From Halorarum salinum (GTDB lineage Archaea; Halobacteriota; Halobacteria; Halobacteriales; Haloferacaceae), in NCBI RefSeq assembly GCF_013402875.1, contig NZ_CP058579.1, forward strand, positions 124,001 to 188,000: 64,000 nucleotides of DNA. The letters run 5' to 3'. Positions 9,331 to 18,799 of this stretch are shown one piece after another. The translations under genes were made by a program, and so were the position numbers. A model generated the notes under the pieces. The model saw only the letters and a program-made list of their open reading frames with translations, did not search any database and was not told the DNA's origin. Numbering within the stretch: position 1 is the stretch's first letter; each line of letters opens with the position of its first letter.

Positions 9331-9632
9331 TTCGCGAGCGCCCCTGGGCGCGAGCGGCGCGCGCCTCACGTCGGGCCACCCAGCCAGCACCGCGCGGCGA
9401 CCCGCCCTGCGCGAGCGGCCAGCACACAAGCCGGTTTCGCGTCCGTCGACCGAGCGACCCCGGAGCGAGGGCGACGCAACCGAAAGCGCGCTTGGTGCTG
9501 GCGCCGAGGGCACATGCACTTTAGCCCGGAACGGGCGCGGGCGGTGCGGAGAGCGCCCGCACGCCCGGACTGGTCGGTCGCGAGCGACGCGGCGGGCGGC
9601 AGCGGCGAGCGGGGCGGGCCGTTCGTACACAC
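9331..9632. repeat. GC-rich block replacing the 5' end of the HNH-repeat gene
   Basis: About 300 bases with extreme GC and short nested palindromes of GCGCGAGCGG type (for example 9320-9365). Its last 41 bases (9582-9622) recur near 14428. It begins where the reading frame of the neighbouring minus-strand gene loses coherence, so it looks like inserted or recombined sequence. No coding frame there looks real. Confidence 0.4.
9582..9622. repeat. 41-bp GC-rich direct repeat, copy 1
   Basis: Matches 14428-14468 at 39 of 41 positions by eye. The core is GCGGGCGGCAGCGGCGAGCG. Both copies lie at the broken end of a decayed gene. Confidence 0.65.
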
Positions 9633-9794
9633 CTATCTACCGATGGAAATCGATGACGCCATACTGACTCCAAACGGCTCATCGTGTGATGGGACAGATG
9701 CCGTATCAATCCCCGCTGGTTCGTCCATCGCGCCGTTCACATCGCGTATTGCGACGACTGCCGCTCCCCCATTCGTCGAGACTTCGAGCTGCAT
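9633..9794 (-). CDS. Possible small protein or gene remnant
   Basis: A 53-codon frame begins at ATG 9794 (MQLEVSTNGGAAVVAIRDV) and ends with TAG at 9633. Codon choice resembles real haloarchaeal coding sequence, with a predicted strand-rich start. It is short, has no recognisable domain and lies next to the GC-rich block, so it may be the remains of a longer gene. The 230 bases between it and the next gene hold nothing I can support. Confidence 0.25.
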   Translation of the reverse strand: MQLEVSTNGGAAVVAIRDVNGAMDEPAGIDTASVPSHDEPFGVSMASSISIGR

Positions 9795-10025
9795 TCGCCC
9801 CACCGCGACGAGACGGTTTGTGAAATGGGGGGGCGAGAGGGCACACTACGGGGTTCCGGCGTTACAGTGTGTTCGTGTTCCGGAATGAGATGTTCTCATT
9901 GGCGTCAACACGCGGCCACAAGTAATCCAATGAAAACATCGACAGGAAAGCCAGGTGTTCGTTTCTCCATTGTTGGGTTGGTGCTCGAAACAGGCAGCAC
10001 AATTCGCTTGAGAGGCATTCTCTAC

Positions 10026-10772
10026 TTACTCCGTATCTATCTCGAAGGGAAATTCACCCAAACTCTCCTCGTTCGATGCTGGAAGGAGATACTGTTTCCA
10101 TTCTCGCGTGTTGGGGTCGCTATAATCTCCAATATCGGGATGAGGAGCAGTATCGTCATAGTCCTCTAACCGATCTCTGATGACCGAACGCGCTTGCTGG
10201 CCTTCCATTGTATCTCCAGTAATGTCGTCGAGTGTTCTCCGTGGCTGGATCGTTATTTCGAGTCCGTATGGCGTATACCTGCTCTGCCGATCCGTATAGA
10301 ACGGAGCACGTCCGACGATGAACATCGGTTCTCCGGAGAAGCAGAATTCCCACTCGGGATCATTTGGGTCTTCGGGAACGTCGCTAGGCCATGGCTCCGG
10401 ATCTCGTCTGTTGAGGAATTCGAGAACTCTCCAGAACTGAGTCCGGTACTCCTGTTCACTTTGCTCTTCAGTAGGAGGCTCGAAAAAGATCACCAACGTC
10501 GTTCGTTCGGCTATCGACTGATACCGTTCGAGATACTGTCGCAATCCTTCTCTCACTTTGAGAAGCGCATCACGATCACCAGCAGCCCCGGCGAAGAGGT
10601 ACCGAGCGGAATCGGTACGTTCAGCTCGAACTGCAAAATGACACGGATACCGAGTCTTCCGCATCGACTTTTTGAACGCAAGATATCTCTGTTTCTTCCA
10701 TGCGAGTAGCTCTCCCGTTTCTATCGCGTCTTGCAATTCGGACTGATCGAACAGTAGCCCTGCTCTATTCAT
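10026..10772 (-). CDS. YqcI/YcgG family protein (GntA-like heme N-hydroxylase family)
   Basis: About 248 residues from the ATG at 10772, which fits the spacing to the upstream gene better than the in-frame ATG at 10940. Family features include 'PCHFAVRAE' (about 46-54), 'TTLVIFFEPP' and the signature 'FSGEPMFIVGRAPFY...SRYTPYGLEITIQPR' in the second half. Members include GntA, a heme-dependent enzyme that N-hydroxylates a guanidino amino acid in guanitoxin biosynthesis; most others are uncharacterised. Last gene of a minus-strand operon, 25 bases after the kinase/nucleotidyltransferase. An N-oxygenation role here is inference from the family. Confidence 0.8.
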   Translation of the reverse strand: MNRAGLLFDQSELQDAIETGELLAWKKQRYLAFKKSMRKTRYPCHFAVRAERTDSARYLFAGAAGDRDALLKVREGLRQYLERYQSIAERTTLVIFFEPPTEEQSEQEYRTQFWRVLEFLNRRDPEPWPSDVPEDPNDPEWEFCFSGEPMFIVGRAPFYTDRQSRYTPYGLEITIQPRRTLDDITGDTMEGQQARSVIRDRLEDYDDTAPHPDIGDYSDPNTREWKQYLLPASNEESLGEFPFEIDTE

Positions 10773-10797
10773 GGTGAAGATGTCGGTGGCGAATACG

Positions 10798-11655
10798 TTA
10801 GTCCTCCAAGTGCTGTCCCGTGAGGAGCTCGTTCTTCTCGTACTCCTCGCGCGTCTCGGTTCCGCTGATCTCTGCGACCTCCTCGGGAACCGAGACGACC
10901 GAGTATCCGACGTCTCGTCCGATAGCCACGGTATCGACATCCGGAATAATCATCGTCTCGACGTTCGGATGGTCCTCGTAGACGTCCTCAATTAGCTCCT
11001 GGCGCTCCTGTGCGGTGAGGGGATTCTTCTCGCTGAGCTCGGTGTCGCGGATGGCGATAATGACGTTCTTGCCGTTGTCTGCGGCTGAATCGATGATCGT
11101 CCGGTGGCCATCGTGGAGTGGCTGCCAGCGACCGATGAAGATGTGGCTTGGATTGAACTTGAGGTCTAGCTCTGTATTGATCTTCTCGAGACTCTCCTCC
11201 TTCGAGTGCGTCGCCGTCTGGACTTCGAGTCCGGTCTCCTCTCCCTCTGGCTCCTCGAACGGCGCGTCGATACCGGTGAAGCCCTCGATCTCACCGTTAC
11301 GAGCCTGCTCGTACATTCCCTTGACATCGCGTTCCTCGCACACTTCGACAGGTGCATTGACATAGACGAACGAGACGTTCTCGATCGTCTCGGCGATCAG
11401 GTCTCGCTGGGACCGATACGGCGTGATGAACGACGCGACGACGTCGAACCCCTGTTCGTTCAACGCTTGTGCGACTCCAGCAGCCCGTCTGAGGTTCTCG
11501 GTTCGATCCTCCTTCGAGAACCCGAGATCGGAATTGAGGGTGTTTCGAAGATAATCCCCATCCAAGTGGACCGTACTCGGACCGAGTAACCCCTCGGCGA
11601 GCGTTGTCTTCCCGGAACATGGCAATCCGAAGAGCCAAATGGTCTCTTCAGACAT
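10798..11655 (-). CDS. APS-kinase-like / nucleotidyltransferase fusion protein
   Basis: 285 residues in two domains. Residues 1-135 are an adenylylsulfate-kinase-type P-loop kinase: GLPCSGKTT (10-18), LDGDYLRNTL (31-40), SDLGFSKEDR (42-51) and a CysC-like 'VNAPVEVCEERDVKGMYEQAR' region. Residues 167-285 are a Rossmann cytidylyl/adenylyltransferase: FIGRWQPLHDGH (173-184, catalytic H-x-G-H) and ISGTETR (263-269), as in NMN adenylyltransferase and glycerol-3-phosphate cytidylyltransferase. The first domain would make PAPS from APS; the second would activate a phosphorylated compound or make APS. Its ATG overlaps the stop of a small upstream gene (TAATG). A sulfotransferase lies upstream in the same operon. 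Confidence 0.85.
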   Translation of the reverse strand: MSEETIWLFGLPCSGKTTLAEGLLGPSTVHLDGDYLRNTLNSDLGFSKEDRTENLRRAAGVAQALNEQGFDVVASFITPYRSQRDLIAETIENVSFVYVNAPVEVCEERDVKGMYEQARNGEIEGFTGIDAPFEEPEGEETGLEVQTATHSKEESLEKINTELDLKFNPSHIFIGRWQPLHDGHRTIIDSAADNGKNVIIAIRDTELSEKNPLTAQERQELIEDVYEDHPNVETMIIPDVDTVAIGRDVGYSVVSVPEEVAEISGTETREEYEKNELLTGQHLED

Positions 11656-11819
11656 TAATCGACCCCTCCCCTGAGACGAGCGAGTCCATCTGCTTCGTTC
11701 CGAATCTCATCGACGATCGTGAGTTCGGTAGTATACGCCTCAGCCGGTGTCGACTCTGCATTCGGTGTATCGTTGGACATGTGTATCGCCTCGTCTGCCG
11801 TACTTGTGAAGCGAATCAT
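11655..11819 (-). CDS. Small protein translationally coupled to the APS-kinase fusion
   Basis: 54 residues from ATG 11819, or 41 from ATG 11780 (MSNDTPNAESTPAEAYTTEL). It is acidic and ends in ...ARLRGGVD. The stop TAA shares its last base with the ATG of the kinase gene, a typical coupling arrangement, and it lies 79 bases after the sulfotransferase. No domain is recognised. It could be a small subunit, or a leader whose translation opens the kinase start. Confidence 0.5.
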   Translation of the reverse strand: MIRFTSTADEAIHMSNDTPNAESTPAEAYTTELTIVDEIRNEADGLARLRGGVD

Positions 11820-11898
11820 CGTCGATTCCGACGGTCATCGCCTCGACAGTGATCGGCACGAATCACCTCACCGCTGTTCTCATGCTTTGGCGATTCGC

Positions 11899-13122
11899 TC
11901 AGATCCATTCAGACTCCTCCGTGTATCCCAGTTCCTCGACCACCTCGGTATACGGCTCGTCGGCTCGATCAAGCGCGTTCTTGACGAGGTCTTCCCTGTC
12001 TCGCCAGCGAGCGTGTCGCGGTTCCTTCGTCGTCATCACCTTATTGGGGTTTTCGACGTTCTCGGAGAGCAGTGTCGACTCGCCGAGATCGGCGAACTCG
12101 ACGATCTCCTTAATAGTGGAGCGGCTGTCGGTGAGGAGATCCTCGAACCGGACTCGAAGGATGTCCTCGAACGCATCGCGGCCATCGAGGATATGGCGGT
12201 GGGCTTGAGCCCACTGCATCAGGCAGACATCGATGAGGTTCCCCTCCTTAACCCAGCCCACCGGGAGATCATAGCACCACAGCGAGCCGTCGTAGCCTTT
12301 GAGATCGAGATCGCCAACGTCGTACGTCTGGAACCCTCTGTTCAGCCGCCACCCGTCGTAGAGTCCGTTAATCGACGCTGCTGGGTTCCGCGTGAGGTGA
12401 ACGACTTTGACATCGGTCTCGGGAAACAGCTGCTCGCGGATCCACAGAAGCCGGTATGCGTCGCCACTCGCTTTGAGGACGAGCGTCCGCTCGAAATCGT
12501 CCGCTGTGAGACCACGCTTGTGACGGTGCGAGGAGACGAACGGTCGGTCCTCGATCGTTTCGGCTTCGAACGGGCTGTTTGCGTCTCGTTCTGCGTATTT
12601 ATCGTACTGCAGTGGCAGGATTCCGAGCTCCTCGAGTATCTCATCGAGCGACACTCCAGCAAGTAGTTGGTCGCGTATCTGCTCGTACGGGAGCTCTCGA
12701 TCAGGAAACTGCAATGGGAGCCGGACGAGCGTGTTATCCACACGATGCGTTCGGTCGCCGGATCGGTCGGTTGCACCGACCTCAGCGAGGAGATCAGTCA
12801 GAAGTTTCTCTCTATCGAACGACTCGAAGTCGGCCGGAACGACGTCGGACTCGAGGGCAGGGTAACAGATCCCGTTCAGAGTGAACCAGCGATCGTGCTC
12901 GCCATCGAGACTACACGTCCCTTCATGGTGTCGAAGGATATCGAAAAGGAGACTACTTCCCCCTCTCGGAGCCGTCACGATGAGCAGCACACTGTCAAAG
13001 TCGTCAGCTTGATAGTCTGATAGAATTGACTGCTTCTCCTCCGTGATGATCTCGTTTTTTACACGCTCGTAGTTCCGTTTGGCCTGATCTCGGAGATTGC
13101 CCGTCGTTTCTTCGAGACTCAC
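11899..13122 (-). CDS. Sulfotransferase family protein
   Basis: 407 residues, starting with GTG. The 5'-phosphosulfate loop is APRGGSSLLFDIL (51-63). The 3'-phosphate-binding strand is VKVVHLTRNPAASINGLYDGW, with Arg and Ser at the expected places, and 'ILRVRFEDLLTDSRSTIKEI' is the typical C-terminal region. It would transfer sulfate from PAPS to an unknown acceptor. The APS-kinase domain encoded downstream could supply PAPS. Haloarchaea sulfate glycolipids and N-glycans, so those are ordinary candidate acceptors, but the YqcI/YcgG neighbour points to a small-molecule product as another option. GTG/TGA overlap with an upstream open frame. Confidence 0.85.
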   Translation of the reverse strand: MSLEETTGNLRDQAKRNYERVKNEIITEEKQSILSDYQADDFDSVLLIVTAPRGGSSLLFDILRHHEGTCSLDGEHDRWFTLNGICYPALESDVVPADFESFDREKLLTDLLAEVGATDRSGDRTHRVDNTLVRLPLQFPDRELPYEQIRDQLLAGVSLDEILEELGILPLQYDKYAERDANSPFEAETIEDRPFVSSHRHKRGLTADDFERTLVLKASGDAYRLLWIREQLFPETDVKVVHLTRNPAASINGLYDGWRLNRGFQTYDVGDLDLKGYDGSLWCYDLPVGWVKEGNLIDVCLMQWAQAHRHILDGRDAFEDILRVRFEDLLTDSRSTIKEIVEFADLGESTLLSENVENPNKVMTTKEPRHARWRDREDLVKNALDRADEPYTEVVEELGYTEESEWI

Positions 13123-13586
13123 TGGCCGCCACCTCCCAACGTCTCTACCGACTCAATCCAGCGTCGGAACTGACGGGTCGGGTTCCTCGATTGTCGCCGA
13201 GCCGTCATACGTTGGTCAGTCGTCGGCTTTGCCCTCCTACACGGCCTGTAGACTGCGGAATCCGGCCGGATTTCGGCTATTGCGACCTTCGAGGTTCCAA
13301 CTCCACGCGGCGGGAACCGACGATACGCCGGGGGAACTTTCGTTGTCTCCCTCAGAAGGCTGTGGCCCGGCCACTGAGACGCCGTCGGAATCCGGGGCAT
13401 CACGGTATGACGAACAGATCGCGTTCGTCGCCACCGCCTGTCTGTTTGGTAGCGGACGCTCACTGATTCCATTGTGGTCTGAGGTACAACGAGTAGCACG
13501 AAAACGATTCTGGCAGGTGACTCGAAATCCCGATCGTTGTCGTCAACGAGATCGCAGTTAGCGAGAACGACCGGTCGGTCGTACAT
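13119..13586 (-). CDS. Doubtful open frame upstream of the sulfotransferase
   Basis: 155 codons ending in a four-base GTGA overlap with the sulfotransferase start, which looks like genuine coupling. The last 25 residues (RNPTRQFRRWIESVETLGGG) read like a protein tail. The front half is Arg-rich without a recognisable fold, and other frames look equally plausible there. It may be the decayed remains of an operon gene. I cannot assign a function. Confidence 0.25.
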   Translation of the reverse strand: MYDRPVVLANCDLVDDNDRDFESPARIVFVLLVVPQTTMESVSVRYQTDRRWRRTRSVRHTVMPRIPTASQWPGHSLLRETTKVPPAYRRFPPRGVGTSKVAIAEIRPDSAVYRPCRRAKPTTDQRMTARRQSRNPTRQFRRWIESVETLGGGGQ

Positions 13587-13707
13587 CGGGTTACCGTACC
13601 CACGTTACCCTCCACAATGTCGTTGCTAGGACACTCCCGAGAAACGCGGAGTAACCCCGTAGGCTATGGTGGTAGAACTCCAATCCAGAGGTGGAAATCA
13701 ACGAGGT

Positions 13708-14446
13708 ATGGAAGGGTCGATCTATGCGGATCTGCACGTTCACACGACGAATTCGGACGGTGAACTCAGTCTCGAGGAGGTTCCGGCTGCAGCAACTGAC
13801 GCAGACATCACCGCGATCGCCTCACCGATCACGATAGGATCCATCCCGACCTGGATGCACCGCTTATTCGAGTCAACGGCATCGACGTTATCCACGGCAT
13901 TGAGCTTCGCGTCGAGGTGAGGTCGCTTTCCGAACGAATCGACTTGATGGGGTACGGAGTGACGGAATCATCCGCGCTCTGCGCCGAACTCACCCGCCTT
14001 CAGGCGAACCGGAAGACTCGCGGTGCACGCATCATCGAACTGGTCGAGCGTGAACTAGATATCGCACTTGGTGTGGAACCCCACGAGGGTATCGGTCGTC
14101 CACACATCGCCCGCGCGATCGACGCTCATCTGAGACTGACCTTTCATACCAGGACGCGTTCGACGAACTCATCGGTGACAGTGGCCCTTGTTACGTGCTA
14201 CGCGAGGTCCTCTCGTTCGAGAGGGGTGTTTCACTACTTTCTGAAGCGTATAACGTAGTCAGCCTGGCACACCCTTACCGTTACAGCGACCCCGATGCAG
14301 TGCTTGAGCTGGCTACGCGACTCGATGCGGTGGAAACTCGCTACCCGTACGCGGCCTCCAATACCGCCAGCCGCTCCGATCACGACATACGAACGGTCGA
14401 ACGGCACGACCTCCTCATTACCGGTGGGAGCGACGCAGCGGGCGGC
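13708..14446 (+). pseudogene. PHP-domain metal-dependent phosphoesterase, frameshifted and truncated
   Basis: The start reads MEGSIYADLHVHTTNSDGE, with the PHP metal motif H-x-H. One base is missing near 13820; in the shifted frame the next motif TDHDR and the following 100 residues (HGIELRVEVRSLSERIDLMGYG) are intact. A second one-base loss near 14128 moves the frame again; the next part reads SYQDAFDELIGDSGPCYVLRE and VVSLAHPYRY. It ends in LITGGSDA, where a family member would read GGSD-x-H-G, as a GC-rich repeat begins. Two shifts plus loss of the last metal motif make it non-functional. Confidence 0.75.
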
Positions 14447-14468
14447 AGCGGCGAGCGGGGCGAGCCGT
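14428..14468. repeat. 41-bp GC-rich direct repeat, copy 2
   Basis: Second copy of the repeat at 9582-9622, two mismatches. It starts within the GGSDA codons of the PHP pseudogene and marks the point where that gene loses homology to its family. The next 240 bases hold no gene I can support. Confidence 0.65.
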
Positions 14469-14709
14469 CAAGTCTGGTCTGTCCAGCCGGACACGACACG
14501 TAGTGACTCAGCCGACATCGGAGTGGATGGAGAACAATTGTTGCCGCCTTGCTTGTCCCCCGACCTCACAGGCCCGCAGCCACGATGCCCACAGCGTTGG
14601 TCGGGGATACCGAGCTGTCGCAGACGTTGGGTGGCAGAGCTCTAGCGGGACCACGTCCGATCAGCCAGCAGACGTGAACGTTCGAACGTGAGCGTGAACC
14701 GATGGGCCG

Positions 14710-14958
14710 TCATCGCTGCCCCCCGTCGATACCGAGCCACGGCTCCCAGAGCGAGGTCCGGGACAGGACGGTGCCACACCGCTCGCAACACTCCAGTCGA
14801 TCGCCGGTGAGGAACGACACTGAGCGCTCCCAGTCAGGGTGCAGACAGCGATTTGGGAATCCGAGCAAGGGATCGCCACGCTGGTCGGAGCGGTCGGGAA
14901 TGAACTCGGCGAGTCGTCGTGGATCTGACGTACTGTTGCTCAACTCAAAGCACCTCAC
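14710..14958 (-). CDS. Hypothetical protein with Cys pairs
   Basis: 82 residues from a GTG at 14958; an in-frame TGA lies twelve bases upstream of it. The C-terminal half has ECCERCGTVLSR (about 56-67), a possible zinc knuckle, followed by LWEPWLGIDGG. An upstream Cys (RCLHPDW) might complete the site. Codon use looks genuine, but the frame is short and sits between decayed genes, so it could be a remnant. I do not recognise the family. Confidence 0.4.
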   Translation of the reverse strand: MRCFELSNSTSDPRRLAEFIPDRSDQRGDPLLGFPNRCLHPDWERSVSFLTGDRLECCERCGTVLSRTSLWEPWLGIDGGQR

Positions 14959-15227
14959 CCCTTGGGGTACTCATAGACTCTTCCACGTGCACACCAGACA
15001 ATCAGGAACGTACCACACCCGACCGTCAACGGGGTGGGACTGAAAGGGGCCGTGGCGCTCGGGGATGGCGCGGACCGTCAAGCACCGCAGCGAGCGAAGC
15101 GAGCGAGGAGCGCAGCGGCCGCACCGACCCGAGCGCCACGGGGGCTTTCGAAGTCACCAGCACGCCTACCTGACCCAGCATTATATTCCGTGACTAGCCA
15201 TCTTTATCAGCTACAGAAGAGACGGAA
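14959..15227. other. Intergenic, with a GC-rich dispersed-type sequence
   Basis: It contains GGGGTGGGACTGAAAGGGGC (15030-15049) followed by AGCGAGCGAAGCGAGCGAG-type sequence (15091-15109). I recall similar strings near haloarchaeal insertion sequences, but cannot confirm this. An AT-rich patch at 15180-15190 (TTATATT) probably includes the promoter of the ATPase gene. Confidence 0.35.
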
Positions 15228-15248
15228 TTGAACGTCACTAGTCCCCAT

Positions 15249-18200
15249 ATGGAGCCGCCTCTCACTGACTCACCATCCACACAAACGACCCGAACCTACC
15301 TCGAACTCACCCCGACCGAACAACCGCTCGATCCGGCGACGGTCCAGGCACAGTTCAAACGCCTCCATCAACTCACGACGAGCGCCGACCAGCCGTGGTA
15401 CAGGTCGCTGTTCACCAGCGAACCACGACCGACGATCGAGTGGCTCCTCGCCACCGACGGCGACCCCGATACGCCGCTCCACTACTACGTCGGCATCGAC
15501 GACCCGGACGCGCTCGACCACCTCGAACAACTCGTTCGAACGCTCGTTCCGAACGAGTACGAACTCGACCAAACGGAGTGGCACCCGATCAACCTCCTTC
15601 CAATGCCGACACCAACACCGGATGAGGAGGACGAGTCCGACTCCGAAGTCAACCCAACACCCACCCTCCAGGCCGTCGAATTTCACGGCAGCGCCGACCG
15701 CCGTGAGGACTGGCAAACGCGGCTCACGCCGTTCGAGGCGTTCACGGAAAGCGCGGACACCCGCCTTCCGCTCGCCGCGATCGTCGAAGCGCTCGCGGGG
15801 GCCACCTGCCCGACCGTCTACCAGACGCTGCTCCGACCGTATCGCGACTGGACGGGCGACGCCGCCGATCGATGCTATCGGCTCGAACGCGGGCTAGATA
15901 CGCCAGCCCAGCGGGCAGTCGACTCGATTTTCCCCGCTCCCGAGGCCGATGGCGTCGACGATCCGGAGACGAACACACGGCTCGAGGAACTCGACGCGAA
16001 GAACGCCCGCCGGTCGTTTGTCGTGAACGCACGCGTCGTCGCGGTAACTGAACCCGGCGACTCACGACCGACGGATCTCGAGGGCATCACCTCCGCGTTC
16101 GAGGCGGCGAGCCGTACCTGCTACAGCATCGACGCGACTCATGACGCGGACGAAAAAGCACACTCGATCTACGAAGACCTCACCTCCAGAACGGTCCATC
16201 TACCGGACTACGACACCCTCACGAGCAAACTCCGTGGACCGCGAACACGAGTCGTGGCATCGTAGCCGACCCGACAGAAGCCCCGGTGTTCTGCCTGCTC
16301 GACGGGATCGCCCTCACCGAAGCCGGGAACCGGGCACTCGCCCCGACCCCTGGTGAACGGACCGCCCTCCCGCGCCCACCACACGACCTGCTCGCGAACT
16401 ATCGAACCGAGGGGCTCCCGCTCGGTCGTCCGCTCACGCAGGACGGCACCGCTGACCCGACCCCCATCTCGCTGCCCCCACAGCTCCAACCGCTTCACGT
16501 GGGTTGGTTCGGCAAGACGGGCTCGGGCAAGTCGACGAGCCTCATCAACGCCATTCTCCGGAACCACGACGCCACGAGGGGCGCGGATATCCTCATCGAC
16601 CCCAAAGGAGATGGAATGGCTATCGACTACCTCCGCGCCCACTACGCAGAGTACGGCAGCCTCGAGGACGTCGTCTACTTCGACTGCGCGGAGACGCTCC
16701 CCGCGTTCGGCTTCTTCGACATCCGCGACGAACTCGCCGCTGGCGTCCCCCGAACGACGGCCGTCGAAGACGCCACCGACCACTACATCGAGATCCTCAC
16801 CCAGATCATGGGCCGCGACCGGTTCGAGCAGGCGGTCCGCTCGCCTGACGTCATCCGGTACATGGTGAAGGCGCTGTTCGACCCCGTCAATGGCCAGGAC
16901 GCCTTCTCCCATCGCGAACTCCACGGCGCCGTTCGCCGGATGCACGAACGCCAGTCCGTGCCTCCAGTCAGCGACGGTGACCTCGAACGGATGCTTGGAG
17001 GTGTGGTCGCCAACCGCGCCCAGACGTTCGACGAGATCATGCAAGGGGTCGCCAATCGATTGGAGAAGATTCCTGTCGACCAGCGGCTCGCCCGCATCTT
17101 CAATCACGTCCCCGAGGCGGACGACCCGCACTTCGATCTCGCCGAGCACCTCAACCAGAATGAAGTAATCATCATCGACACGGGCGAACTCCGAAGCGAG
17201 GCGCAGCGCGTCCTCACCCTGGTGGTGCTCTCGAACCTGTGGACCGCGCTGCGCCGACGGACGCGAAGAGGAGATGACGACCCGTTGGTGAACGTCTACG
17301 TCGAAGAGGCCGCCAACGTCGCCGTCTCGGACCTGCTCAAGGAACTGCTGGCCCAGTCGCGTGGGTTCAACTGTGCGATGACGCTCGCCATGCAGTTTCC
17401 CGCACAGCTTCGCGAGGAGGACCCCGGTGCGTACGACGAGGTATTGAACAACATCTCGACGTTCGTGACGGGCAACGTGCCGGTCGACCAGCGCCTCGCC
17501 ACGCGATTGGCCACGGACGAGCTATCGCCACAGGACGTCGGCAATCGGCTCCGGGCGCTTCGGCGCGGCCAGTGGCTGGTGACGCTCCCTGCCGCCTTCG
17601 GCGTGGACGAGCCCCGACCGTTCACCGTGGAGTCGCTTCCGCCACCGCCCGGTGATCAGGGTGGGCCGCGGCCACTCAATCACGAGGAGCAAACGAACTT
17701 CGATGCGGACGTCGACGCATGCCGCGACCGGACGCGGGAGGCGTTCGGGCTGACGCTCGGCCAGCCGAGTGCGGCCTCGCAGCACGCCGGCGGTGAGACC
17801 GAGACGGAAACCGAGGAGTCGCGACTCCGCGTCGACTCGGCGCTCCCACACACGAATCGCATGCCGCCAACGGTGGAATACGAGGGTGAGACGCACGCAC
17901 TCCGCTGCAGTGAGTGTGACAACCGATACGATCCGTCGAATGACGGCATGAAACGTGCAATCTCGTGTTGTGGGTCGCTCGCCGAGGTCGACCGCGACGA
18001 CGTCCCGATCTGTGAGTTGAATCTGAAGCTCTCGCCCGACGAGCGAGCCGCTTCGGAGTGGTCGGATCGCCAGCTCATGTTCCTCCAGGCGGTGTACAAC
18101 GCCCAGCAGCTCCGATACGATCCCCTTGAGTACGACCTGGTCGAGGACTCGATGATCCGCCTCCAGGAGTACGTCGGGATTGGGGGCGACCCGCTACAGG

Positions 18201-18799
18201 AACTGCTCGACTCCGAGTATCTCCGCCACGATACGGACCACCCGCATCGGCTCTACACGGTCACACCCGATGGCCGGTCGGTCATCGGCGAGAGCTATCG
18301 CCAGGGCGTCGACTATGGTCACGGCGCGGGCGACCTCGAGGAGTCGAGCGAGCACGTCCTGGCGATTGAAGTTGGCCGTCGCTACTTCGAACAGGCGTAC
18401 GTCGCCGATTCCGAGTCGCCTGTGTGCGAGGTGATTCCCTACTATGACCTAGACGAACACCGAAGGCTAGATATCGCCGCCCTCGATGACGAGGGCGATG
18501 TCAAGGTGGCCGTCGAGGCCGAGCGGGTGAACCACGACATCATTCGGGCAGTTCCGGATGATTATGACAAGATGGCCGACGCCGAGCCCGATGAAGCGCT
18601 TTGGATCGTCATGCGGAACGACGATGCCCACGCCGTCCTCGAGGCGGTCAATAATCCGCCCGAGGGCGACCCGCGAGTCGAGAAGACCTACGCGTCCACC
18701 ACACCCCCGCAACAGTTCTCACTCGATGCACCGGGGATGACCGATATCATCCCGGTCGATCGGCTGCGCCGACAGCTAGAGTCGGTCGCGGATTCCTAG
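15249..18799 (+). pseudogene. Conjugation-type (VirD4/TraC-like) ATPase gene split by one frameshift
   Basis: Two frames together encode about 1180 residues. The first (15249-16265; an ATG at 15228 is also possible) is the N-terminal domain. Near 16232 a one-base loss shifts the frame: read in the second frame the sequence continues WTANTSRGIVADPTEAP and FCLLDGIALTEAGNRALAPT, matching the long haloarchaeal members of this family. The second part has Walker A GKTGSGKST, Walker B NEVIIIDTGE, then VYVEEAANVAVSDLL and a QFPAQL region, a Cys pair CSECDNRY, and a C-terminal winged-helix/nuclease-like section. Such ATPases serve DNA transfer in plasmids and integrative elements. It could also be an assembly error. 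Confidence 0.72.

Noticed and set aside
15030-15130. Possible CRISPR or TnpB-type guide-RNA repeat (GGGACTGAAAG)
   Set aside because: A single copy with no array, no tnpB gene nearby, and the resemblance is only from memory.
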